From the NCBI GenBank assembly GCA_001464165.1, contig LNEX01000363.1:1-10279 (forward strand): DNA of 10,279 bases. Direction: 5' to 3'. How positions within the stretch are numbered: the stretch's first letter is position 1; each line of letters begins with the position of its first letter. The DNA is from a bacterium Ga0077546. GTDB taxonomy: Bacteria > Cyanobacteriota > Vampirovibrionia > Obscuribacterales > Obscuribacteraceae. Below, piece by piece: positions 1 to 7,180 of the stretch. The position numbers were made by a program, and so were the translations under genes. The notes beneath the pieces are model-generated. The model saw nothing but the letters and a program-made list of their open reading frames with translations, was not told the DNA's origin and did no database searches.

Positions 1-1
1 G

Positions 2-1294
2 GTGGTAGTTTCAGCAATGTCAGGGGTGACCAACGCCTTGATTGAGGCTGCTAACCTGGCGGTTCGTCGCGATCTGGATGGTGCCCTGGCGCAAATCGAA
101 ATGATTCGGCAAAAACACATCGATGCTGTTAAAGGCCTTTTGAGTGCCGAAAAGGCTCAGGCATTGCTTGAAGATTTGAACATTCACTTACAAGAGTTAG
201 AGTCAGTTTTGCGCGGCATCAACTATTTGGGTGAACTTTCTAAGCGCTCCCTTGATGTTGTTTCGTCAATTGGCGAGTTGCTCTCTAGCCGAGTTCTTGC
301 TGAGTACGCAAGCAGTCGAGGCTTGAAAGTACAGTGGGTTGATGCCAGAAAAGTATTGATTACTGATGATTCTTTTGGCAAGGCTAATCCGCTTTGGGCT
401 GAAGTTGAAGTTAGAGCCAAGGAAATTATTGGTCGGGCCGTTCAAGATGGTTTCACTGTTATCAGTCAGGGCTTCATTGGCTCCACCCTCGATGGTGTTA
501 CCACTACGCTTGGGCGGGGAGGTTCAGACTATTCAGCTTCGATTCTTGGTGTTGCCGCTGATGCTTCTCGTATCGAAATTTGGACCGACGTTGATGGCAT
601 GATGACTTGCGACCCGCGCATTGTGCCGGCTGCCAAAGTAATTGCTCAAGTGACCTTCCAGGAAGCGGCGGAACTGGCTTATTTTGGAGCCAAAGTATTG
701 CACCCACTGACGATTAAGCCAGCTGTAGAGAAAAGCATACCGGTCAAAGTTTTGAACACGATGCGGCCTGATAGCCCAGGAACACTGATTCAGGCAGACG
801 TGCCTGATAGTGATATTGATCCTAAATTTGATCCAAAGAAAGTGCCTCTTTCCCAGCGCATTTGCGCTATTGCTAGCAAGAAAAACATCACGGCTCTTTT
901 TATTAGCTCGCCGCGCATGCTTATGGCTCATGGTTTTCTCGCCAAAGTATTTACTGTTTTTGATCGCCATAAGACTTCTATAGATCTAATTGCTACTTCC
1001 GAGGTTTCTCTTTCGATTACCATAGATTCGACCGAGAACCTTGACGCTATTAAAGAAGACCTAGCCGAGTGGGGCGAACTTAAGGTATTGAATAACACTG
1101 CCATTGTTACTGTTGTTGGTAGACAGTTCCGTGGCAGTAGTGGTATTGCCGGTGAAGTCTTTAGCGCTATGAAAGACATCAATATTTTGGTTATTTCTGG
1201 TGGCGCTTCTGATATAAACTTGAGTTTCTTGGTCCTAAACGAAGATGCTGACAATGCCGTCAAGCAGCTGCATAAGCATTTCTTCGGTGCTTAA
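2..1294 (+). CDS. lysC: Aspartate kinase, AK-III (LysC) type, 5' truncated by window edge
   Basis: Phosphorylates L-aspartate with ATP to 4-phospho-aspartate, the first step towards lysine, threonine, methionine and diaminopimelate; cytoplasmic. The frame is open from the window edge. The first visible residues (VVSAMSGVTN) match a stretch about 35-40 residues into the family, so the start codon and the N-terminal KFGGTS motif lie outside. Visible kinase motifs, numbering V at position 2 as residue 1: GFIGST (157-162), TTTLGRGGSDYSAS (167-180), WTDVDGMMTCDPR (194-206) and FGAKVLHP (228-235). Two C-terminal ACT domains follow, at about 285-365 and 366-430, with HGFLAKVF (310-317) and ATSEVSLSI (331-339). 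These resemble E. coli AK-III (449 aa), so this is the monofunctional, lysine-sensitive class; there is no homoserine dehydrogenase fusion. The threonine aldolase gene follows after 11 bases. Confidence 0.95.
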   Translation: MVVSAMSGVTNALIEAANLAVRRDLDGALAQIEMIRQKHIDAVKGLLSAEKAQALLEDLNIHLQELESVLRGINYLGELSKRSLDVVSSIGELLSSRVLAEYASSRGLKVQWVDARKVLITDDSFGKANPLWAEVEVRAKEIIGRAVQDGFTVISQGFIGSTLDGVTTTLGRGGSDYSASILGVAADASRIEIWTDVDGMMTCDPRIVPAAKVIAQVTFQEAAELAYFGAKVLHPLTIKPAVEKSIPVKVLNTMRPDSPGTLIQADVPDSDIDPKFDPKKVPLSQRICAIASKKNITALFISSPRMLMAHGFLAKVFTVFDRHKTSIDLIATSEVSLSITIDSTENLDAIKEDLAEWGELKVLNNTAIVTVVGRQFRGSSGIAGEVFSAMKDINILVISGGASDINLSFLVLNEDADNAVKQLHKHFFGA

Positions 1295-1305
1295 AAAGAG
1301 AATAT

Positions 1306-2352
1306 ATGAATAAATCCAGAATTGATTTGCGTAGTGATACTGTTACACTTCCGCCGCAGGCAATGCTTGATGCAATGTCTAAGGCTGAACTTGGTGACGA
1401 CGTTTATGGCGAAGATCCTACTGTCAATTCATTGCAAGAACGTTGTGCTCAGCTCACCGGCAAAGATGCCGCTTTGTTTGTGCCAACCGGCACCATGGGC
1501 AACCTCAGCAGCGTACTTGCCCACTGTCAGCGTGGAGACGAAGTAATTCTTGGTTCACGCTCGCACATTGCAATTTGGGAGCAAGCTGGTGCGTCTGCTT
1601 TTGGTGGCGTCAGCTTACGCACGATTGCTAATGAAGCCGACGGCACTCTGCCGTTAGAGCAAATCAATCTTTGTATTAATGACGACAATGTTCATCGCAC
1701 TACTACTAAGCTTATTGCTTTAGAGAATACCTACAACGGCCAACCTCTTACACCGGCTTATATGCGTATGGTCAAAGAGATTGCTTTGCAGAATGGCCTA
1801 GCTGTTCACCTTGATGGGGCGCGATTGTTTAACGCTAGTCGGGCTCTGCTTGCCAGCATTGACGAATTTACAGCTCATGTCGACTCTGTACAGTTCTGCT
1901 TCTCAAAAGGTCTAGCGGCTCCGGCTGGTTCGATTATTTGCGGCAACCATGAATTTATTGCCAAGGCCAGGCGTATTCGCAAGGCCCTTGGCGGTGGTAT
2001 GCGCCAGGTTGGTGTTTTAGCGGCCGCTTGTAATTGGGCCCTCGATAACATGGTCGAAAGACTAGACATCGATCACGCTTTGGCCGTACAGCTGGCTCAA
2101 GGGCTCTCTGAAGTAGAGGGTATTCGCGTTGCTCCGGCAAAACATCGGACTAATATGGTTTTCTTTGAAAGCGATAGAGCCGATTTGACTATTCAAGAGT
2201 TGGCTCGCCGTCTGCGCGATATCGGCGTTCTTGTGGCCGTTGAAGGGCAGCTCGGTATTAGAGCGGTGACTCACTTTGGCCTTACTACCGAAGACATCGA
2301 AGAAGTTGTCTTGCGCGTTGAACAACTTATGGGCGTGCCCGCTGGTCTTTAA
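1306..2352 (+). CDS. ltaE: Low-specificity L-threonine aldolase
   Basis: PLP-dependent enzyme of fold type I that cleaves L-threonine or L-allo-threonine to glycine and acetaldehyde; cytoplasmic. At 348 residues it has normal family length. Visible signatures: DLRSDTVT (7-14), GDDVYGEDP (30-38), the glycine-containing PLP-phosphate region FVPTGTMGN (58-66), SHI with a conserved His (His87), HLDGARLFNA (168-177) with Asp170 for the pyridine nitrogen and Arg173, the Schiff-base lysine Lys201 in CFSKGLAAPAGS (198-209), and GGGMRQVG (229-236). The ATG has only a weak AAGAG-type ribosome site about 6 bases upstream. The 11-base gap after the aspartate kinase stop suggests co-transcription, pairing the entry to threonine synthesis with an enzyme that turns threonine into glycine. 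A hairpin follows downstream. Confidence 0.95.
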   Translation: MNKSRIDLRSDTVTLPPQAMLDAMSKAELGDDVYGEDPTVNSLQERCAQLTGKDAALFVPTGTMGNLSSVLAHCQRGDEVILGSRSHIAIWEQAGASAFGGVSLRTIANEADGTLPLEQINLCINDDNVHRTTTKLIALENTYNGQPLTPAYMRMVKEIALQNGLAVHLDGARLFNASRALLASIDEFTAHVDSVQFCFSKGLAAPAGSIICGNHEFIAKARRIRKALGGGMRQVGVLAAACNWALDNMVERLDIDHALAVQLAQGLSEVEGIRVAPAKHRTNMVFFESDRADLTIQELARRLRDIGVLVAVEGQLGIRAVTHFGLTTEDIEEVVLRVEQLMGVPAGL

Positions 2353-2430
2353 TAATATCTTTTATCGACTGGAGCGGTTTCAAGTTATTTTGTCCGGAAT
2401 GCTTTGCTACACCTATTTTTGTATTTGATG

Positions 2431-2476
2431 AATACTTGTGCACACAAGTATTTTGCTTTGCTTTTTCTTACTTTTA
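2431..2476 (+). terminator. Rho-independent terminator downstream of ltaE
   Basis: A perfect 10-bp inverted repeat, AATACTTGTG / CACAAGTATT, with a two-base centre (2431-2452) is followed by a T-rich run, TTTTGCTTTGCTTTTTCTT. It lies 78 bases after the ltaE stop and just beyond the end of the convergent gene. The T-tract lies on the plus-strand side only, so it should act mainly on the lysC-ltaE transcript. The stem is AT-rich for a terminator, and a perfect palindrome could also be a protein-binding site; the position between convergent genes favours a terminator. Confidence 0.5.
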
Positions 2477-2485
2477 ATGATTAGG

Positions 2486-4717
2486 CTACTCTTGTGCAGC
2501 CGCTTCCACTAACTCGCTTTCTTCGGGGCCACTAGATTCAATAGTTTCGCTGGCATCGATCTCATTTTGTTCTTCTTCGATTTTGGAGAGAATCAAGAGA
2601 GCTTCTTTGTACATAATTTCAGCTTCTTGCTCGCGCTGCATTTTGCGTAGAAGTTTAGCGTAGTCAGAAAGTGTTTGGGCAACATCTGGATGATCGCTAG
2701 ATAGGTGTTGTCGTCTAATTTCTAGTGCTCGCTTGATCAGGGGCTCGCTTTCGGCCAGCTTGTCTTGGCGCACATAAATAGTTGCTAGTAGTGAAAGTGC
2801 TTCGGCTACTTTTAGAGGTTCTGCTTCTTTGGCCACGTCTAAAATAGACACAGCACGACGCATAAAGGGCTCGGCTTGGTTGTATTTTTCTTGTGCCACT
2901 AATACGCCTGCAAGATTGTTAAAATCGGCTACCAGTGCTGTATCACTTGTGCCGACCTGGTTAAGGCGATGCACTAAAATACGCTCGTAAATAACTTGAG
3001 CTTGGGTGTAATTGCCCCGAGTAAAGTAGCTAGCTGCAAGGCGTTCGAATACTTTGTGCAAGGCATCTGGTGGATCGTTAGTAGGATCAAAATTCGCGAG
3101 GAGATCACGTTCACCTTGCTTGTGACCTTGCATCAGTGTAGCTAGGCGGCTGGCCCTAGCATCTTCTGGTTGAATAGTTTGTGAATGCTTTTTAGCTTTT
3201 GTGCTCTGTTTTGCCCCTTCACCTTCACTTTGGCTGCCATCTTGATTTTCAGAATCATCGCCGTCTTTAGAGTCTTCACTATCTTCGTCGTCGTCAGCAG
3301 AAAGACCGATATCGGAGACTGATTGATCGGCTGGCATCTCTGGGATGTTTTCAGTGTCTTCTAGAACTGGTTGGCTTTCAGGCAAGATAATTACGGCATC
3401 AGTATCTTTTGCTTCTGACTCTGTGGCTGCAGAATCAGCGCTGTCTGAGGTCTTAGGCGCCGCTATACTAGGTGGCTGCTCTACTACAGGAGTAGGCTCA
3501 CCTTTTAAGCGCAGACCTCTATCTTTGTTCCAGCCTAGCTCTTTAAGGGCGTCGTCAAACTTGATCGGCCCTTCGCTGTTTTGGTGCAGTGAGTAGTCGA
3601 GGGTTACCACGGCGTCGTCTTGACCGAGCAGGCCGCGAGAGAATAGCTGGTAGCAACGCAGGGTTGCTTGCAGTGTTGGTACGTCCATGTGGCCTGTTAG
3701 TACCAAAATTTTGCCAATCACTGTGGCACTTTGAGCTGAGATGTCAAAAGCGGCTTCAAGGTCTTCTTCACTGACCACGCGAGCTAACATCAATAATTTC
3801 TCGTAGGTGACTTCGCCGTCTTTCGCCACTTTCTCTTCGCGAATTTCGGCCAGGGCCTCTTCTAATGCAATACCCGTGCCATGAATCCGTGCCAGGCACT
3901 CGCTGGCTTTAGCGGCTTCAAAGTTTTCTTGGTCAACCATTTTCTGAAGAGACAATGCTGCATCTAGCAGTGTCTGTGAAACAAGATTTTGGCTGATTAA
4001 GACTTTGCCGATTGTTTGATGATTGACTAGACCCCACTCTAAGGCGTTCATCACATCAGTTTCGGTGAGGACACCGGCCATCACCATTAACTCACCAATG
4101 CGCAGACCTTTTTTGCGCGGTCCTTCTGGTGCTGGCGCTGGTTTAGTTTCTTCAGTTCCCGGTGCAATAGGTGCCATGCCTGCCGCGGCTCGAATGGCTG
4201 TTAGAGCCTCTTGCCTCGACATCATTTCATCGCGCACCCGCACTTGTAAATCGAGAGCTAGGGTGAGTAGGTCGTTGCTAATGGTCTCGTGCAAAACAAG
4301 CATGCGCCCTAAGGGCAGACCGGTACTGTAGCTTTGCTCTACTGCTTTGGCCAAAACCTCGTAGCTAACCAAGCCAGATTCAACTAGCAGTTCACCTAGT
4401 TTGCTGGTTTGGGTTTGCTTCGGAGAAACGTATTCGGCCAGAATGTCTTTGAAAGATGCTCCTAACTTGTAGGCAATTTTTAGACAACGTAGAGCTTCTG
4501 CCGGCTCGACTGACTTGTCACGCAAGTTTGATTGTGCTTCTAAGACTGATTGCAGGTCTCTGGGTGAAATAACACCGTTCATGACCAGTGCCTGACCAAT
4601 CTGAATGCGCTTCGCTTTAGCACTGCGAGCTGCTTCAGAGAGTTGGAGCTGGGTTAGTATTCCGGCTTGAACGAGCAGGTCGCCCAATCGTGTGCTGTTT
4701 CTTGACTGGTTTAGCAT
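2486..4717 (-). CDS. Tandem MshEN-like (GspE N-terminal-like) repeat protein with acidic linker and C-terminal TPRs
   Basis: 743 residues, no signal peptide or membrane segment, so probably cytoplasmic. Residues 10-360 hold eight half-repeats like the MshEN/T2SSE N-terminal domain (pattern [RK][LI]GxxLVxxGxxxxxxLxxAL). They begin at L11, I40, L107, L136, I207, I236, Y305 (degenerate) and I334. Every pair has a spacing of exactly 29 residues, and the pairs repeat every 96-100 residues with helical spacers between them. Residues about 400-550 are a low-complexity linker rich in Asp, Glu, Ser and Pro. Residues about 552-715 hold four kinesin-light-chain-like TPRs, for example YTQAQVIYERIL, YNQAEPFMRRAV, LAESEPLIKRAL and EAEIMYKEALLI. 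MshEN domains in GspE/MshE ATPases bind cyclic di-GMP or partner proteins; no ATPase is present here. A scaffold or c-di-GMP sensing role is inference. The ATG lacks a clear Shine-Dalgarno, and an in-frame TAA directly precedes it, so no upstream start is possible. Confidence 0.85.
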   Translation of the reverse strand: MLNQSRNSTRLGDLLVQAGILTQLQLSEAARSAKAKRIQIGQALVMNGVISPRDLQSVLEAQSNLRDKSVEPAEALRCLKIAYKLGASFKDILAEYVSPKQTQTSKLGELLVESGLVSYEVLAKAVEQSYSTGLPLGRMLVLHETISNDLLTLALDLQVRVRDEMMSRQEALTAIRAAAGMAPIAPGTEETKPAPAPEGPRKKGLRIGELMVMAGVLTETDVMNALEWGLVNHQTIGKVLISQNLVSQTLLDAALSLQKMVDQENFEAAKASECLARIHGTGIALEEALAEIREEKVAKDGEVTYEKLLMLARVVSEEDLEAAFDISAQSATVIGKILVLTGHMDVPTLQATLRCYQLFSRGLLGQDDAVVTLDYSLHQNSEGPIKFDDALKELGWNKDRGLRLKGEPTPVVEQPPSIAAPKTSDSADSAATESEAKDTDAVIILPESQPVLEDTENIPEMPADQSVSDIGLSADDDEDSEDSKDGDDSENQDGSQSEGEGAKQSTKAKKHSQTIQPEDARASRLATLMQGHKQGERDLLANFDPTNDPPDALHKVFERLAASYFTRGNYTQAQVIYERILVHRLNQVGTSDTALVADFNNLAGVLVAQEKYNQAEPFMRRAVSILDVAKEAEPLKVAEALSLLATIYVRQDKLAESEPLIKRALEIRRQHLSSDHPDVAQTLSDYAKLLRKMQREQEAEIMYKEALLILSKIEEEQNEIDASETIESSGPEESELVEAAAQE

Positions 4718-5071
4718 TTATGGCACAGAGTAAGGGTCTAATGGACAATTTGAAATTAGCATCCAAGAAAGCATCGAACTCTCTAAATCTCCATAAGCAT
4801 AGCATTAGAACTGTACTGAAACGGCCGCCGTACCTTGCACCAGCCTCCTGTCAAGGGTGGCATATCTATGTATGGCCTTGGGTGCTGTGCGGCGCATAAC
4901 CCGGAGGTATAATTTGGGCGCATGACTTGAAAGCATGACTAAAGTAAGGGCAGGTGTCTAAGGCGAGGATGCCAAAGAATCTGCAGGCTTGGACTCTAGT
5001 GCATAAAACTCCCTCATCTTGGGAACAGATAATGTTACACCCGCATTTGTGCTAATTGCCAGGTGGTAAGT
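4718..5071. promoter_or_regulatory. Divergent intergenic region between the MshEN-TPR gene and the exported-protein cluster
   Basis: About 350 bases separate two divergent genes, so both promoters should lie here. The plus strand carries an exact TATAAT (4908-4913) with GGAGG just before it; no good -35 box lies 16-18 bases upstream. If used, it would give the TPR gene a leader of about 150 bases. The minus strand has an exact TTGACA (4854-4849) without a matching -10. I see no convincing riboswitch, RNA gene or terminator. A 60-codon plus-strand frame from 4720 to 4899 is not protein-like. Confidence 0.3.
5061..5066 (+). promoter_or_regulatory. Shine-Dalgarno that selects the TTG start at 5072
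   Basis: AGGTGG lies 5 bases before TTG at 5072. The alternative in-frame GTG at 5063 sits inside this element and has no Shine-Dalgarno of its own. Starting at TTG also puts Lys-Arg right after the initiator Met and just before the hydrophobic stretch, as in a normal signal peptide. Confidence 0.5.
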
Positions 5072-6163
5072 TTGAAGAGAGAGTTGCTTAGTTTTGCCGT
5101 ATATTTTCTAGCCGGGCCAGCTGTGGCCTTGGGCACCGCCCATGGTGTAGGTGCTTCTGGTGGATATAGGGCGCGACTCTATCTCGTGCCGCCGGCCGCG
5201 AATGAGGAAGCTCCCGTAGCTGCGTCTGCCAAAACTAAAGCAGCAGAGAAGTCAGTGGCCCAGAAGAGGGCAGAAAAGTTTGATCAGGCTATTGTTCTCT
5301 ATAGGGCTTGTTCTTTTGATAAGGCCGTGGCGCTCTTTCAGCAAGTCCTGTTAAATGAGCCGACCAATGCTCAGGCCCATTATTACTATGCCAATTGTCT
5401 GGCGCGCGCGGGCCAAAACTCTGCTGCTCGCTTTGAGTATCAGTCTAGTTTGCGCTATTCGAATGACACTGAACTAAGTAACTATTGTAATCAGGCTTTG
5501 AAGAATCTTGACGCTCTTGCTGTTCGAAAGTCTGCTGGCGAGTCTTTAGCTGGCGATTCAACTAGTGTGAAAGGGGATGATTCAACTAATCAGGCGACTG
5601 TCCATTCGAGCAATGGTCAAACAAAGGCAGTTCATTTTGATCAGCAACTAGAGAGGCTAAGGGCTGAGGTCAATAAAGAGTATCATCACAAGCTAGATGA
5701 GAAGCGCGCGGAGCTTAATCGCAAAATCAGCAAAGTTGAACAGGAGAGGGATGCAGAGATCAATGCCACTCCCGCCTATTTTCCTGCGCATATTAGCTCT
5801 CAGAATATTAACTATAAGAGTACTGTTGATGGCATAAAGACTAAGGCCGAGTACAAAATCAAAATACTTACCGCCGATTACCAGGAAGAATTCAGATTGA
5901 TAGATGAGACCTATGGTAAGCGTCTTGATTCACTTGCTAGTTCTCACCAAAATTTGAAGGGGCAGATGGGGGCAACCGTTGGCTCTTCCCAGGTAACTCC
6001 TGCTGGTACTAGTTTTTATGTGCGCAATTATGTTAATTTTGGCGGAGTGCAGGCCGGAGTCGAGACGGGCTCTAACGGCGGCTCTGCCTCTACAATTTCG
6101 CCTGGCCTATTGGCCGTGCCTGGCAAGCTCAGACCTTTTGTTGTAGGCAATGGACATAGGTGA
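5072..6163 (+). CDS. Exported TPR / coiled-coil protein with conserved VRNYVNFGGV C-terminal module
   Basis: No family recognised for the whole protein (363 residues from TTG 5072; GTG 5063 would add three). An N-terminal signal peptide is likely: MKRELLS, then a hydrophobic stretch to about residue 27 (FAVYFLAGPAVAL). An Ala/Lys-rich linker follows. Residues about 68-130 hold tetratricopeptide repeats (FDKAVALFQQVLLNEPTN, AQAHYYYANCLARAG), which usually serve protein binding. Residues about 190-230 and 252-300 are charged, heptad-like helices and probably coiled coils. The C-terminus has the module LKGQM..TVGS..V...GT...VRNYVNFGGV (5954-6049) and LLAVPGKL near the end, repeated in the next gene. 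First gene of a three-gene same-strand cluster, with 75 bases to the next start. A periplasmic or surface assembly role is inference. Confidence 0.8.
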   Translation: MKRELLSFAVYFLAGPAVALGTAHGVGASGGYRARLYLVPPAANEEAPVAASAKTKAAEKSVAQKRAEKFDQAIVLYRACSFDKAVALFQQVLLNEPTNAQAHYYYANCLARAGQNSAARFEYQSSLRYSNDTELSNYCNQALKNLDALAVRKSAGESLAGDSTSVKGDDSTNQATVHSSNGQTKAVHFDQQLERLRAEVNKEYHHKLDEKRAELNRKISKVEQERDAEINATPAYFPAHISSQNINYKSTVDGIKTKAEYKIKILTADYQEEFRLIDETYGKRLDSLASSHQNLKGQMGATVGSSQVTPAGTSFYVRNYVNFGGVQAGVETGSNGGSASTISPGLLAVPGKLRPFVVGNGHR

Positions 6164-6238
6164 TTTTAGAATATTAGTGGTAACCAAGATTCGAATCTGC
6201 GGAATAAAAAGGCATCTATTTGTTTGGGAAGGTCGTCG

Positions 6239-7180
6239 ATGACTGCGAAGCACAAAATCTTGGTTAGTTATTGCTTTGTAATTTTAATGTCAGCTCCCTC
6301 TGTAGCTTATGCTCAGTCGAACGGAAGGCCGTCTTTTGCTCCGCCACCGCCGAGTTTTCAAAGCCAGATATACTCGCGTTCTTCGTTTGCGTCTTCGCTT
6401 GCGATTGCCAGTGGAAGCGAAAGTGCCAGGTTGAAGAGTGAGCTGTATGCAATTAATCCTTTCTCTGCGACTGAATCTAATTTCAACTCTTATCTGAATG
6501 TTGTCGATGAATTAGTAAGAATTCGCGCCGTTATAGAAAACGAAGCAACCTCTCGTAAGTCGAATAGACTCGCTCGTTTTAGTGGCCGCAATGGTAATGG
6601 CATGGCTCTCGACGCGCACATGATAGCTCTGGTGGAGAAAGTTGAGAATGAGCGAATGGCTGCCTTGCTGGACAAAGTGGAGCTGCTGAAGCGACAAGTA
6701 GTATTTGCAGCCAAACAGCTCAGAGATGACCTAGGCGCCGAGCCGAGTCCTAGTAATAATGCTAGTTATGCTTCTAGTTTTAGATCGCGTTTTACTTCTA
6801 GCTATGCTTCTAGCTTGAGCGACTCATCCAGCCGCACCGCTAGAAACCTTGAAATATCCTTTAGAAAGAAATTCGATGTTTTAATTGATCACCTTAAAAA
6901 AGACTGTATTGCCCTAGATGCCCTGTATCAAAATCGGCTTAGTTCTATCACTACCTCTGGCGAGAGCTTAAAGAGTCAGATGAGATCTACTGTGGGCTCT
7001 AACAAAGTCTCTGAAGGTGGTACCACCATGCATGTGCGCAACTATGTCAATTTTGGTGGTGTTGATCAATCGCAAGGCAACCTTACGGTCCCAGCAATGG
7101 CGCATCCTGCTTCACTCATGGCCGTGCCTGGTAAGCTAGGTAACCCAGCTAGTCGAAGGCCATTGAGGTCGCGGCCATGA
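6239..7180 (+). CDS. Exported Ser-rich coiled-coil protein sharing the VRNYVNFGGV C-terminal module
   Basis: Unrecognised family, 313 residues. ATG at 6239 is preceded by GGGAAGG at 6226-6232 with a 6-base spacer; an in-frame TTG at 6224 would give a poorer signal peptide and no ribosome site. The signal peptide is MTAKHK plus a hydrophobic core (ILVSYCFVILMSAP), with likely cleavage after AYA (residues 23-25). A Pro/Ser-rich mature N-terminus follows, then helical charged segments at about 85-165, a Ser/Tyr/Ala stretch at about 172-200 containing a 12-residue repeat, and a helix at about 200-240. The C-terminus has LKSQM..TVGS..V...GT...VRNYVNFGGV (6968-7063) and LMAVPGKL (7115-7138), homologous to the end of the preceding protein. 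It has no TPR, so the two share only their last 100 residues or so. Its TGA overlaps the next gene's ATG (ATGA at 7177-7180), implying translational coupling. Confidence 0.8.
   Translation: MTAKHKILVSYCFVILMSAPSVAYAQSNGRPSFAPPPPSFQSQIYSRSSFASSLAIASGSESARLKSELYAINPFSATESNFNSYLNVVDELVRIRAVIENEATSRKSNRLARFSGRNGNGMALDAHMIALVEKVENERMAALLDKVELLKRQVVFAAKQLRDDLGAEPSPSNNASYASSFRSRFTSSYASSLSDSSSRTARNLEISFRKKFDVLIDHLKKDCIALDALYQNRLSSITTSGESLKSQMRSTVGSNKVSEGGTTMHVRNYVNFGGVDQSQGNLTVPAMAHPASLMAVPGKLGNPASRRPLRSRP
6762..6819 (+). repeat. Short direct repeat inside the Ser-rich coiled-coil gene
   Basis: Two imperfect 22-base copies (6762-6783 and 6798-6819) of CTAG[T/C]TATGCTTCTAG[T/C]TT[T/G]AG lie 36 bases apart, differing at three positions. 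They encode a doubled SYASS(F/L) peptide spaced by 12 residues. This looks like a recent in-frame internal duplication in a low-complexity linker. Confidence 0.6.

Noticed and set aside
533..970. 145-codon minus-strand frame inside lysC
   Set aside because: It opposes clearly conserved aspartate kinase codons and its peptide is rich in Arg, His, Asn and Ser with no domain features; a shadow frame.
928..1263. 111-codon minus-strand frame within the ACT-domain region of lysC
   Set aside because: Antisense shadow of well-conserved codons.
4826..4854. Exact TTGACA on the minus strand at 4854-4849 as a promoter of the MshEN-TPR gene
   Set aside because: No acceptable -10 lies 15-19 bases downstream (the sequence there is GC-rich), so it is not called as a promoter.
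4720..4899. 60-codon plus-strand frame in the divergent intergenic region (MAQSKGLMDN...)
   Set aside because: No ribosome site, unusual Trp/Cys/Pro-rich end and no domain pattern; it overlaps the region where both promoters must lie.
5063..5071. GTG at 5063 as start of the TPR gene
   Set aside because: It lies within AGGTGG and has no ribosome site; TTG at 5072 is better placed and gives a normal signal peptide. The difference is three residues.
6224..6238. TTG at 6224 as start of the Ser-rich coiled-coil gene
   Set aside because: The ATG at 6239 has GGGAAGG at proper spacing; the TTG lies upstream of that element.
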